Positions 8,309-16,575 of a stretch of DNA of 64,000 nucleotides are shown piece after piece (position 1 is the first letter of the stretch; each line of letters begins with the position of its first letter). The DNA comes from Paenibacillus pasadenensis (GTDB taxonomy: Bacteria; Bacillota; Bacilli; Paenibacillales; Paenibacillaceae), in the NCBI RefSeq assembly GCF_023715725.1, contig NZ_JAMBOT010000001.1, positions 558,001-622,000 of the forward strand. The letters are read 5' to 3'. Made by a program: the position numbers and the translations under genes. The notes under the pieces are model-generated. The model saw nothing but the letters and a program-made list of their open reading frames with translations. It had not been told where the DNA came from and did not search any database.

Positions 8309-9196
8309 ATGGCCTCCATGATTCTTTTGGATAAAATCGCGCCTGCCGTTAACTTTGCCATGAGACAAATTGTGGAAGCAGATGAGAACTGGGGCGTTCG
8401 AATTATACCCGACTGTCAAATTCTGAATGTCGTTGCAGGCTGTGCCGAATTAAACATTGACGGAAAAACCTATGCGATAAAGCCGGGACAATGCGTTTAC
8501 TACGGGCCGGAATGCCAAACCTTCTTAAAAACGACGGAACGAACCGAGTTTTACAGCATTCACTTTGACTGGAACCGCGAATCTCCAGAGCCTGTTCACC
8601 CTGGATTCGGCATTAAATTTTACGACAATTGGCCGCCAAGCGGAGCGCCGGACTTGCCCGTGCTGACCGCCGGAACTGCGAATCAATTGTCTATTCCAAC
8701 GTTATTTGAAGTAGCGGGAATTGAAGCAATTTGGGCCAGAATCGTTAAGGAGTACAACGAGGAGCAACCCGGATACTCCACTGCTATGCGCGCTCTCATG
8801 CTGCAGGCGCTCACCGTCATTTTCCGGAATTTATATAAAGGAAGCCGCGCGGACCGCCCTAACAGCAACATTGAGCCTGCCATTCAAGCGATGCAGCTGC
8901 AGCCCGACCGCAACTGGTCCGTGGCGGAGCTGGCCGCTTTGTGCGGCTATCATCCCATTCATTTCTCCAAACTATTCAAGCAGGAAACAGGCATGACGCC
9001 AAAACCGTTTATTATTCGGGAGCGGATCAAGAGCGCCAAGCAAGCGCTGCTGCGGGGAGAAAAAATGGAGCCGCTTGCGCTGCGGCTCGGGTTCAAAAGC
9101 GTTCATTATTTTAGCCATCAATTCAAGGATGTGACGGGCCTAACCCCTTCCCAATTCCGAATGATCGGCAGCAAAGGGCCGGAGTCGGAGGGGTAG
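8309..9196 (+). CDS. AraC family transcriptional regulator
   Basis: A 295-residue regulator. Residues about 20-130 look like an AraC-type cupin sensor (GQCVYYGPE, FYSIHFDW). Residues about 190-290 hold the two helix-turn-helix motifs (WSVAELAALCGYHPIHFSKLFK and GFKSVHYFSHQFK) and end with the family signature GLTPSQFR. AraC regulators with a cupin domain usually sense sugars or related molecules. It is divergent from the PhyH dioxygenase gene, its likely target. Confidence 0.88.
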   Translation: MASMILLDKIAPAVNFAMRQIVEADENWGVRIIPDCQILNVVAGCAELNIDGKTYAIKPGQCVYYGPECQTFLKTTERTEFYSIHFDWNRESPEPVHPGFGIKFYDNWPPSGAPDLPVLTAGTANQLSIPTLFEVAGIEAIWARIVKEYNEEQPGYSTAMRALMLQALTVIFRNLYKGSRADRPNSNIEPAIQAMQLQPDRNWSVAELAALCGYHPIHFSKLFKQETGMTPKPFIIRERIKSAKQALLRGEKMEPLALRLGFKSVHYFSHQFKDVTGLTPSQFRMIGSKGPESEG

Positions 9197-9234
9197 CTCC
9201 GATAGATCAGCTTAACCTCTCCGGCAGCCGCGCT

Positions 9235-10038
9235 TCATTTTCCGATGGGTTGGACCGGCCGGTTGTGCAGCAGCATACGTTCAAGCTCACTCACGATCAG
9301 GTCAGGCTCAGTGAACAAAATGTTGTGGCCGGGAACGCGGCGCTTCCACCAACCGACGATTCGGGAGCGCTGCTGCGGATTCCCTGTGCGCGGCGGAGAT
9401 TGCGGGGCGGATACGGCGTTCTGCTGCGGTTACGACGGTTCCTGTGAGGATGCTTACATCCAATTCGCCGAGCTGCGGCGGTTCAGCGCGAAGCTTGGCC
9501 AGCTCTTCCAGAAACGCCGTGTGCTCCGCTAGCATCGCTCGTGCCGCTTTCCTTGTAAAATTTTCAGAAGCAAAATCGGCCTTTGAATCGCATCGCTCAT
9601 CTGACGGATCGACCAGCACCAATCCCCTAATGCGAGAAAGGTCAGCCGCCGCGGCAGCGCGCACAATCGGGCCGCCCCAACCATGACCGACGAGCAGAAA
9701 CGGACCCTGTCCGAGCTCCGTCAACAGCTCGCCCATATCGCCAGCCAAACGCTCCATCGTGGGCGAGGTCTGGGATCAGCATCGCTGCTCCCAATGCCAG
9801 CGCGGTCGTACACGACGGTTCAGGCCAGCCGAGCCGCATCTGGAACAACCTGCCCCCACACCGATCCGGACAACCCCAATCCGGATTCGAATACAACCGT
9901 CAGCTCTCCGCTATCCTTTACCCTATAATGCAGCTTCCTACCTTCTGCCGTTTGGAAGTAAAAGCTTTGTCCGAGCGAGTGCGACTGTTCAGCGTGTATG
10001 AGTCTGAAGCCTCCGTGAAAGTGTTGTTGGCATGTCAA
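9235..10038 (-). pseudogene. Decayed alpha/beta hydrolase
   Basis: Fragments of one alpha/beta hydrolase lie in different minus-strand frames. The N-terminal part (VFESGLGLSGSVWGQVVPDA) ends at a TGA near 9820 where a Trp codon is expected. The sequence then continues as VVYDRAGIGSSD in the same frame, shifts by one base near 9755 into the nucleophile region VGHGWGG, and shifts again near 9335 into PGHNILFTEPDLIVSELERM. So at least one nonsense change and two frameshifts are present. A TTG at 10038 could be the original start, but no good ribosome binding site is seen. Sequencing error could explain a single lesion, hardly all three. Confidence 0.75.
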
Positions 10039-10851
10039 TTAACCGGATGAAGGCTGCGTGACATGCCACGGGCAACAAAGAAGTATAGGAGGGATAAAAG
10101 TAGGTTTAATCCACTGATAAGATAAATCTTTTAACAGCTCTCCGAGCAAAAATTGGCCTTTGGCATCTAGCTGCATCCTCCATTTACCGCTTTGCACAGT
10201 AAACCCCTCATTAACCATAGAGACAGCTTGATCATAGGAAAATTCAGGTCCTTTATTCTGCTCAATACTGACCAATTTCTCCTCAAATATTCGCTGCTGT
10301 TGCAGCTCCCTTTCTTCCGTCCATTCCGAATCAAATACATTGGAGAAATCTAGCCCTTTCAACTTGAACTTTTCAACGAGCTCTTTGAATAGTTCGGTTA
10401 CGTATACGTAGGTAGTCGCCCTTTCTTTATATTTGAAGATGTAGGTATTCGGCGGGATTTTAGTGAAGTCAAACACAAGTTTATTAAAACCAGCAAAAGA
10501 CCCATCGTTAAACTTTTGTATATCTGAGCGGTCCCAATCCACGCAATCCAATACATTTGTCACATTTATCGCATACAATTTTAGGTGTTTATGTCCTAGT
10601 GGCAGAAATTCAACTTCATTGTTTAAATATGGCTCCAAAACAAGCTTTACTTTTTCCGAGAATATTGGAACACCGCAAAGGTAGTGAGGAAAACAGTCAT
10701 ACTTCTTTTTGTATAATGTTTCGATCTCAATAAAAGTCCAATTTTGAAGCTTAGATTCCCCATCAAAACTAGACACAAAGGGATGGGTTCGATCTTTGAC
10801 TGCCGCTAAAATCATGCATTTTTCACTAGTCACGTATTGATAAGCTTTCAA
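10039..10851 (-). CDS. Imm11 (DUF1629)-like immunity protein
   Basis: A 270-residue protein. Residues about 55-180 match the pattern I know from Imm11/DUF1629 proteins: GVPIFSEKVKLVLEPYL, an LYAINVTNVLDCVD segment, a Tyr/Val-rich YVYVTELFKELV helix and a final KGLDFSNVFDSEW. These proteins neutralise secreted polymorphic toxins. The C-terminal 90 residues form a separate charged helix plus a tail I do not recognise. Base composition is AT-rich compared with the flanks. No toxin or secretion gene is adjacent, so it is an orphan. It abuts the hydrolase pseudogene on one side and a repeat cluster on the other. Confidence 0.65.
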   Translation of the reverse strand: MKAYQYVTSEKCMILAAVKDRTHPFVSSFDGESKLQNWTFIEIETLYKKKYDCFPHYLCGVPIFSEKVKLVLEPYLNNEVEFLPLGHKHLKLYAINVTNVLDCVDWDRSDIQKFNDGSFAGFNKLVFDFTKIPPNTYIFKYKERATTYVYVTELFKELVEKFKLKGLDFSNVFDSEWTEERELQQQRIFEEKLVSIEQNKGPEFSYDQAVSMVNEGFTVQSGKWRMQLDAKGQFLLGELLKDLSYQWIKPTFIPPILLCCPWHVTQPSSG

Positions 10852-10893
10852 GATTCATCCTCCATTTTGAATTGCTCGGCTACGCTACCAGGT

Positions 10894-11079
10894 TTAGCGC
10901 AACTGAGAAGCGCTATTCCATCATTTTGACGAGTTCAAAATTTCTAACGCAACTGAGAAGCGTTATGACCCCATATTTTGAGCCTTTTGAGCCTTTCATT
11001 GGCTAATAAGGCCTCTCAGTTGCGTTACGTTTTAAAAATGTGAAATTTTGCCCGAATAAGCGTTCTCAGTTGCGTTAGC
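10894..11079. repeat. Four 24-bp repeats in symmetric inverted arrangement
   Basis: Copies of a 24-base unit with core CGCAACTGAGA lie at 10894-10917 and 10944-10967 (plus sense) and at 11006-11029 and 11056-11079 (minus sense, TCTCAGTTGCG). The first pair is 50 bases apart and so is the second, making an approximate 186-base palindrome. Each copy carries a second short complement (for example GCGC...GCGC) and could fold alone. No coding capacity is evident. Confidence 0.8.
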
Positions 11080-11084
11080 CGCGG

Positions 11085-11209
11085 CTCGTGCTCAAACTGC
11101 ACCAGATAAGCCCGCTCCGGCTCGGACCCGGACTGCACCAAATCGGCACGCTTCGGCTCGGACCCCAGCTGCGCCAGATCCGCCTGCTCCGGCTCATCCC
11201 CGAACTGCA
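11085..11209. repeat. 36-bp tandem repeat, about 3.5 copies
   Basis: Units at 11085-11120, 11121-11156, 11157-11192 and a partial copy to 11209 share the frame CTCGGACCC...CTGCACCA...CGGC, with substitutions. On the minus strand this reads as a 12-residue repeat of the type SEPKRADLVQSG in an open frame at 11025-11210 that runs on into the 24-bp repeats. No ribosome binding site is evident before its ATG. It may be a remnant of a repeat protein or non-coding. Confidence 0.75.
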
Positions 11210-11290
11210 TTCGGACAGCGTCCGACTGGTACGCTCCGGTCCCGACTGGCCCCCTCTAACCAGCGCCCCAGGCTCTCCCGCCGCCAACTG

Positions 11291-12112
11291 CTAGCTTCTC
11301 ATCACCATCCGGTTGCCGGAGCTGTACCTCCGCAGTCCGCCATAGAACAGCAGCAGCGCCACGGAAACAAGCAGCAGAAGCGCAGCGGCGGTCGTTACCA
11401 TGAAGCCGGTATCCCAGCTGCGCAGCAGTCCAATTGGCATAAAGCTGATAAAACCCGCCGGAAATACGGTGAACAGCAGCGTTTTGGCAAACCCTTTAAA
11501 TATATCGGAAGGATAGGTCGTGAACATCACGTAACTGTTGAACAGCTGATAGGCAAGCCCTTCCGCATTGCCGATGAAAAAAGCGAGAGAACCGGCAGCC
11601 AACGTAAAAAAGAGAAAAAACAGCCCCGAAAGAAACAGAGCCAGCAAAAACCGGAGCAGTCCCCCCAGCGTATGTTCGCCAATATAAACATACATCGCTA
11701 ACCCGAACAGGAAATCCCCAATTGCCATGAGCGACATGCGGCTTGCCAAAACATTCAGCAGCAGCGGCTTTGGCTGCGTCAAATAAACATCCAGCTCGCC
11801 TTGCGCAACTAAATAAGCAATGCGGTTAAAATTGCCGAACAGCATGCTTGCCCAGCCGTAGCCTCCGGCGCTTATAGCCCACAACATCATAATATCGCTC
11901 AGCTCCCAACCGGCAACAGAAGGAAAACGGCTGAAAAATATGCTCCAAAACAGAATCCAGATCGTATTGTTCAAAAACATCATTCCCGCCGTCAGCAGGA
12001 AGCTGAGCCGGAACTCCATGGCTCCGGCCAAATTCAGCTTCCAGCAGGTCAGCAGAAAAGGCAGCGTTCCTCGCAGCAAGGAGCTTCTCCGAGCCCTTTT
12101 TTCAACCGCCAT
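11291..12112 (-). CDS. ABC-2 family permease (COG3694-like)
   Basis: A 273-residue integral membrane protein with about six hydrophobic segments. It is the second permease of a three-gene ABC-2 exporter. It resembles the COG3694 partner found with COG4586 ATPases and COG4587 permeases in Bacillota and actinobacteria. The ATG has GGAGG about 10 bases upstream and overlaps the previous gene by 11 bases, so translation is probably coupled. Substrate unknown; drug, peptide or lipid export is possible. Confidence 0.82.
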   Translation of the reverse strand: MAVEKRARRSSLLRGTLPFLLTCWKLNLAGAMEFRLSFLLTAGMMFLNNTIWILFWSIFFSRFPSVAGWELSDIMMLWAISAGGYGWASMLFGNFNRIAYLVAQGELDVYLTQPKPLLLNVLASRMSLMAIGDFLFGLAMYVYIGEHTLGGLLRFLLALFLSGLFFLFFTLAAGSLAFFIGNAEGLAYQLFNSYVMFTTYPSDIFKGFAKTLLFTVFPAGFISFMPIGLLRSWDTGFMVTTAAALLLLVSVALLLFYGGLRRYSSGNRMVMRS

Positions 12113-12926
12113 TAACGTTCAGCCTCCTCACTCCCCGGGCATAAATCCAAGCGGCCAGTCCTCCCAGCAGCACGATCCATAGGAGCTGAAGCAGCAAATA
12201 CCCTCCAAGTCCGGCTCCTCCGCTCACGGCCGCTTTTGCCGGAAAATACAGCACCGCTTGAAACGGAAGCCAGACGCAAATCTGCTGCAGCCAGTGGGGC
12301 ATCAAATCAAGCGGAATCAGCATGCCCCCAGCGGTAAATTGCAGCTTTTGCAGCACGAACTCCAGCCCTCTCGTCTCCTCCACCCAGAAAGCGCAAAGGG
12401 CTACGCACAGATTAAGCAGGAAAGCGAGCGTAAAGTTGCCAAGTCCAAGCGCTGCAAATGCCGCCCAGCCTCCGCCGAACTCCGGCGGTCCGACAAACAA
12501 CAGGCCAATTGCCGAACCGCAGGCAAGCAGGATCAGAAATCGCAGCAAGCCTTCACCCATATAGACGAAATACTGATAGCCGTTATAGGAGATCGGCGTC
12601 AACAATCGCACAGCAACACCGCCGTTTTTAACCTCCTCTTCTATTTGTGTGCACAGCCGGGGAAAAGCAAGCGAGAATGCCTCCGTCAAAACCAGATACC
12701 AGATAATATCCTTTAGCGAAAAACCACCCATTGTTGCCTGCAATCCGCCGCCCTGGGCGCTGTAGGCAGCCGTCCACAGCTGCATAAACACATACAGAAT
12801 AAGGAGCATGAACATGGAGCGCATCAAAAAATCCATCCGGTAAGCCAGCTGCTGCTTTAATGTGATTCGGCCAACTGCGATATACTTAGCCGTCTTTTTG
12901 CCCAATCTGTTGAGAACTTGGCTCAT
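12102..12926 (-). CDS. ABC-2 family permease (COG4587-like)
   Basis: A 274-residue membrane protein with about six hydrophobic segments and a cytoplasmic N-terminus of about 25 residues. It is the first permease of the exporter. It overlaps the ATPase gene by 4 bases (ATGA) and the second permease by 11. The IEEEVKNGGVAVRLLTPI segment between helices is typical of this ABC-2 subgroup. Confidence 0.82.
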   Translation of the reverse strand: MSQVLNRLGKKTAKYIAVGRITLKQQLAYRMDFLMRSMFMLLILYVFMQLWTAAYSAQGGGLQATMGGFSLKDIIWYLVLTEAFSLAFPRLCTQIEEEVKNGGVAVRLLTPISYNGYQYFVYMGEGLLRFLILLACGSAIGLLFVGPPEFGGGWAAFAALGLGNFTLAFLLNLCVALCAFWVEETRGLEFVLQKLQFTAGGMLIPLDLMPHWLQQICVWLPFQAVLYFPAKAAVSGGAGLGGYLLLQLLWIVLLGGLAAWIYARGVRRLNVNGG

Positions 12927-13984
12927 GGCGGAGTACCCTCCTCAAAAACAGGGATTTCCTGGTTTCGTTCATAAAGCGTTTTAATTACCTCTTCCATGGG
13001 AGGGTCCTCGATGGTCACATCCAGAATGATGAGGCGGCTCATCAGCTCGGCCAACACTACGCCTACCTCTGTTACCGTCAAATCAACGGACAGTTTGAGC
13101 AGGGCCGGCTCAGACGGCAGCCTTTGCGTCCCGAATGGAAGCGATAATAAAGCTGCTGGATGCTCTTTGCCGGTTGAGTCGAACGTCAGCTCTGGCCCGG
13201 CGGCGTCAGGCGTTCGGATAGTCACCGTTTTATATCGTAAAATGTCCCGTTTCAGCCGCTCCACTGGCCCGTCAACCATGATGCCCCCATGGTGAATTAC
13301 AACAGCCCTTCGGCAAAGGCGTTCAATGTCTCCGGCATCATGCGAGGTCAGAAATACCGTTGTGCCTTCCTCGCGGTTGAGCTCCGCAATCAGCTCACGG
13401 ATGCGCTCCTTGATGATGGCGTCCAGTCCAATCGTCGGTTCGTCGAGAAATAGCAGTGCGGGACGGTGCAGAAACGAACAGGCGATTTCACAGCGCATCC
13501 GCTCGCCAAGCGACAGCCTCCGCACCGGAGTGCTCAGGTAAGGAGCCAGCTCAAACCGTTCGATCAAACTGTCGCGGCGCTGGCGGAACTCCGTCCGGTC
13601 CAGCTCATAAATTCGGCTCATCAGCTCAAACGTATCGATTGGCGGCAAATGGTACCAAAGCTGAGACTTTTGTCCGAATACCGTGCCGATCCGGTAGGCA
13701 AGCCGTTTCCGATCCCTCCAGGGCACGTAACCAAGCACGTTCGCTTCCCCGGAATCCGGATGCAGAATTCCTGTCAGCATCTTAATCGTTGTCGACTTTC
13801 CTGCTCCGTTGGGCCCCAGAAAAGCAACCGTTTCACCTTCTGCCACAGTCAGATCGATCCCGCCCACCGCCTGCTTGTCGATCCACTGCGGAGCCCATAA
13901 CGAGCGGATGCTCGCGCCAAGTCCAGCCTCCTTGCGCTTGATGCGAAACGTTTTTGCTAAACCCTTCGTCTCCAGCACGTTCAT
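12923..13984 (-). CDS. ABC transporter ATP-binding protein (COG4586-like)
   Basis: A 353-residue ATPase. Walker A GPNGAGKS is at 57-64, a variant signature LSLGERMR at 157-164 and Walker B LLFLDEPT at 177-184. LSLGERMR instead of LSGGQ is normal for this daunorubicin/Nat-like exporter branch. The C-terminal 110 residues form an accessory domain. It is the first gene of the exporter operon; its ATG follows GGAGGAG. Confidence 0.88.
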   Translation of the reverse strand: MNVLETKGLAKTFRIKRKEAGLGASIRSLWAPQWIDKQAVGGIDLTVAEGETVAFLGPNGAGKSTTIKMLTGILHPDSGEANVLGYVPWRDRKRLAYRIGTVFGQKSQLWYHLPPIDTFELMSRIYELDRTEFRQRRDSLIERFELAPYLSTPVRRLSLGERMRCEIACSFLHRPALLFLDEPTIGLDAIIKERIRELIAELNREEGTTVFLTSHDAGDIERLCRRAVVIHHGGIMVDGPVERLKRDILRYKTVTIRTPDAAGPELTFDSTGKEHPAALLSLPFGTQRLPSEPALLKLSVDLTVTEVGVVLAELMSRLIILDVTIEDPPMEEVIKTLYERNQEIPVFEEGTPP

Positions 13985-14071
13985 CTTTCTGCTCCTCCCG
14001 TCTCTGTAATAGCGGTTCAGCTCGAATCTGGCTTTCCGAGGTGCGCTCTACGCTCCATATCCGTCAACGCC

Positions 14072-14130
14072 AAAAAGACCCCCGGAAAGCAGCCTGCATA
14101 CTGCAGGCGGAACTTTCCGAAGGTCTTTTA
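14072..14130 (-). terminator. Long hairpin terminator
   Basis: Arms AGACC...GGAAAG...GCCTGCA and TGCAGGC...CTTTCC...GGTCT form a long, slightly interrupted stem with T runs at both ends. It probably ends the OYE-family transcript on the minus strand, 180 bases after the stop. It is a close relative of the hairpin at 16497-16551. Confidence 0.7.
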
Positions 14131-14233
14131 TCCCTTACGGTGTACGCGGCCTATCGCGCCGCGCCGGCCTCGCTCGGTTCGGCAAAGCCGGACGGCATTC
14201 AAAGCCGACCGCTTCCCGGATCCCTAGAAGCCC

Positions 14234-14276
14234 TTCCGTTTGATGTAACATATTACACTCCAAAAAACGGAAGGTA
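14234..14276. repeat. Nested inverted repeats
   Basis: An outer pair CCTTCCGTTT / AAACGGAAGG encloses an inner pair TGTAA-CATA-TTACA. The inner element looks like a regulator site, the outer like a hairpin stem. Function unknown. Confidence 0.5.
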
Positions 14277-14312
14277 AAGCATTTTTTTCATACAGCTTGT
14301 TTAACTCCAACT

Positions 14313-15440
14313 TTAATTTAGATCTGTATCCATGATCTCAAATTCTTTAATTTTTGCATCCGGCTTCAAAATCTGTTCGGGATCAAATGGAGTTTGCGGA
14401 ACTCCATTTTTGATTTTATTGACCCAATCATGATTTGCGAGAGCCCCTTTGCCTATCGTGACTAGATCCGCATCGCCGTTTGCAAGCATTTCATTCGCCA
14501 TGGACGGCTCCTCTAAATGACCGTTTGCAAACACAGGAAGCTCAGCGTACTTTTTGGCTAGAGCCGCAAGCGATTTTCCGCTGCTGTCACCCTCATGTTC
14601 CGGAAAAGCAGGCTGCCAGGCTTGGTACTCCGTTACGTGAATATAGTTAAGGCCAGCCTGTCCTAATCGGCCAAATATGATTTTTGCATCTTCCTCTTTC
14701 CCTGCCCATTTATGAACAAAATCGTTAACTTTTCCTTGGGAAATGCGAATGCCGACCGTGAAGTCTTGTCCCACCGCCTGGCGGACCGCATGTGATACTT
14801 CCATCAAAAAACGTACCCGATTTACCGTAGAACCACCATATTCATCTGTACGCTGATTGCTATAATCCGTAAGAAACTGATCGAGCAAATACCCGTTTGC
14901 ACCATGAATTTCCACTCCGTCAAATCCAATTGTTTTAGCCCGTACTGCCGAGTCGACAAAGCCTTTAATAACGTTTTGGAGATCTTCCTTTGTCGCTTCG
15001 CCTGGTGTCGGATAAGGGCCTTCACCTTTATAAAACGATAGCTGTTCGCCTTTTGGCTGTACGGAAGAAGGGGCCAGCGTTTGCGCGGCAAAGCGGTTTC
15101 CTTGAGAAATACCGCCCGCATGCATCAACTGGGCTATAATTTTTGCACCCGCATGATGAACGGCTCCGACAACCTTTTTCCAAGATTGTGCTTGCGCATC
15201 ATTAGCCAGCCCGGGCTGATCAAAATAACCCTGGCTAAATAATTCATCCGTATAAACTCCCTCGGTAATAATAAGTCCAAACCCGCCCCGCGCAAATGAA
15301 GCATAGTAGGAAGCCATTTGATCGGTTGCCAGCCCTTCCGGAGTTGCGCTTATGCGTGTCATAGGAGCAACGGCTGCCCGATTTTTCAAGGTTGTAGAAC
15401 CTAAGTTCAAGCTGTCGGTTAAAACATCTATATGAGTCAT
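14313..15440 (-). CDS. NADH:flavin oxidoreductase, old yellow enzyme family
   Basis: A 375-residue FMN-dependent TIM-barrel ene-reductase-like protein. It shows LKNRAAVAPMTR near the N-terminus, AQLMHAGG, the substrate/FMN segment GFDGVEIHGANGYLLDQFL with its His/Asn pair, and the late phosphate-binding segment PVFANGHLEEPSMA. Such enzymes reduce activated C=C bonds or nitro groups; the natural substrate is unknown. It is divergent from a LysR-type regulator with a palindrome between them, so it is probably controlled by that regulator. ATG is preceded by GGGAGGA. Confidence 0.9.
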   Translation of the reverse strand: MTHIDVLTDSLNLGSTTLKNRAAVAPMTRISATPEGLATDQMASYYASFARGGFGLIITEGVYTDELFSQGYFDQPGLANDAQAQSWKKVVGAVHHAGAKIIAQLMHAGGISQGNRFAAQTLAPSSVQPKGEQLSFYKGEGPYPTPGEATKEDLQNVIKGFVDSAVRAKTIGFDGVEIHGANGYLLDQFLTDYSNQRTDEYGGSTVNRVRFLMEVSHAVRQAVGQDFTVGIRISQGKVNDFVHKWAGKEEDAKIIFGRLGQAGLNYIHVTEYQAWQPAFPEHEGDSSGKSLAALAKKYAELPVFANGHLEEPSMANEMLANGDADLVTIGKGALANHDWVNKIKNGVPQTPFDPEQILKPDAKIKEFEIMDTDLN

Positions 15441-15541
15441 TATGAATCCTCCCGTTTATTAGACTTGAATCATCCTCCGTGGATAGGTACATTATAAACA
15501 TGGCGTTTGTTTCAGTAAAATTGATAAATTAGATCATTTAA

Positions 15542-15556
15542 TTCAATAATATTGAA
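15542..15556. promoter_or_regulatory. LysR-box candidate palindrome
   Basis: TTCAATAATATTGAA is a perfect 15-base palindrome with LysR-type T-N11-A spacing, in the 161-base gap between the OYE-family gene and the LysR gene. Inference from position and symmetry. Confidence 0.5.
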
Positions 15557-15601
15557 CTGAATCTGAATTCTAAAGTCTATCTTTTTGAAAGGCGTGAAGT
15601 A

Positions 15602-16459
15602 ATGGAGCTCCGTCATCTCATCACCTTAAAAACGATTGTGGAAAAAGGCGGCTTTAAAAAAGCTGCCGAGCACTTAGGCTACGCCCAATCGTCCGTCACA
15701 ACCCATATTAAAGATTTGGAAGCAGAAATCGGAAAGCCTATTTTTGACCGCTTGGGCAAAAAAGTCGTCCTTACCCATTACGGGCAGCAGTTTCTTCCCT
15801 ATGCTTTAAAGATTATCGAATTATACAATCAAGCCTTAACAACGGATGACGAGCCGGCTGGTGAGCTCAGAATCGGGATATCGGAGTCGCTTATGATCTG
15901 CCGCGTTCCCGCTCTTCTTGTCGAGTACAGGAGGCTTTACCCTAAGGTCAATTTATCTATTAAATCGCTCGATTACCAAGATATTAGTTCAAGCTTTCAA
16001 ACGGGAGATATTGATCTTGCATTAATACTGGAAAAGGATTCATGGGAAGCGGCCGACCTTAATTCGGAACAGCTTTTAAGAGAAAAAATGGTCATCATTA
16101 GTCCGCCTATTCATCAGAAGCTGGAACAGGGAGCGGTTCTTTATTCGGAACGGAACTGCAGCTACAAGGCCGTATTTAAGGATTACATTAATTTCAAACA
16201 AATGGAGGTTAAGGACAGTTTAGAATTTCAAAGTATGGAAGCAATTAAACAATGCGTCAGAAACGGCCTTGGAATTTCAATGGTCCCGTATTTTTCGGTA
16301 AAAGAAGAATTAGAAACCCACAAGCTGCGGGCTCAAGAGGTTGGACCAGAACGCCCTGCAATTTCAACTTACTTGGCCTACCATAAAGATAAGTGGCTTT
16401 CACCCGCAATGACTCGTATGATCTCTTTAATAAAAAGCCATGCAAGAAACTGGGCATAA
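15602..16459 (+). CDS. LysR family transcriptional regulator
   Basis: A 285-residue regulator. The N-terminal winged helix-turn-helix (MELRHLITLKTIVEKGGFKK, then HLGYAQSSVTTHIKDLEAEIG) is typical, and residues about 90-285 form the effector-binding domain. It probably controls the divergent OYE-family gene and itself. A shared hairpin terminator lies between it and the convergent gene downstream. Confidence 0.9.
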   Translation: MELRHLITLKTIVEKGGFKKAAEHLGYAQSSVTTHIKDLEAEIGKPIFDRLGKKVVLTHYGQQFLPYALKIIELYNQALTTDDEPAGELRIGISESLMICRVPALLVEYRRLYPKVNLSIKSLDYQDISSSFQTGDIDLALILEKDSWEAADLNSEQLLREKMVIISPPIHQKLEQGAVLYSERNCSYKAVFKDYINFKQMEVKDSLEFQSMEAIKQCVRNGLGISMVPYFSVKEELETHKLRAQEVGPERPAISTYLAYHKDKWLSPAMTRMISLIKSHARNWA

Positions 16460-16496
16460 GCCAGTTACGATTGCGGCACCGGCGCCCCTCCCAGGC

Positions 16497-16551
16497 AAAA
16501 AAACCCTCGGAAACAGCCCGCCTTTACAGGCGCAGCTTTCCGAAGGTTTTT
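16497..16551. terminator. Bidirectional hairpin terminator
   Basis: AAAAACC...CGGAAA...CCGCC / GGCG...TTTCCG...GGTTTTT forms a long stem with A run and T run, between the convergent LysR and ankyrin genes. It serves both. Confidence 0.85.
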
Positions 16552-16575
16552 AGTGCTTAAAGCGGAAAAAGTGAC

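Larger units (their letters stand above)
13985..14312. other. Intergenic stretch with hairpins, no gene seen
   Basis: About 330 bases lie between the exporter operon and the OYE-family gene. They hold the long hairpin at 14072-14130, GC-rich DNA without a credible ribosome binding site, and a nested inverted repeat near 14234-14276. Nothing looks like a gene. Confidence 0.6.

Noticed and set aside
10894..11079. CRISPR-like array
   Set aside because: Only four units, two of them inverted, with spacers that are not uniform between halves and no cas gene; it is an inverted repeat cluster.
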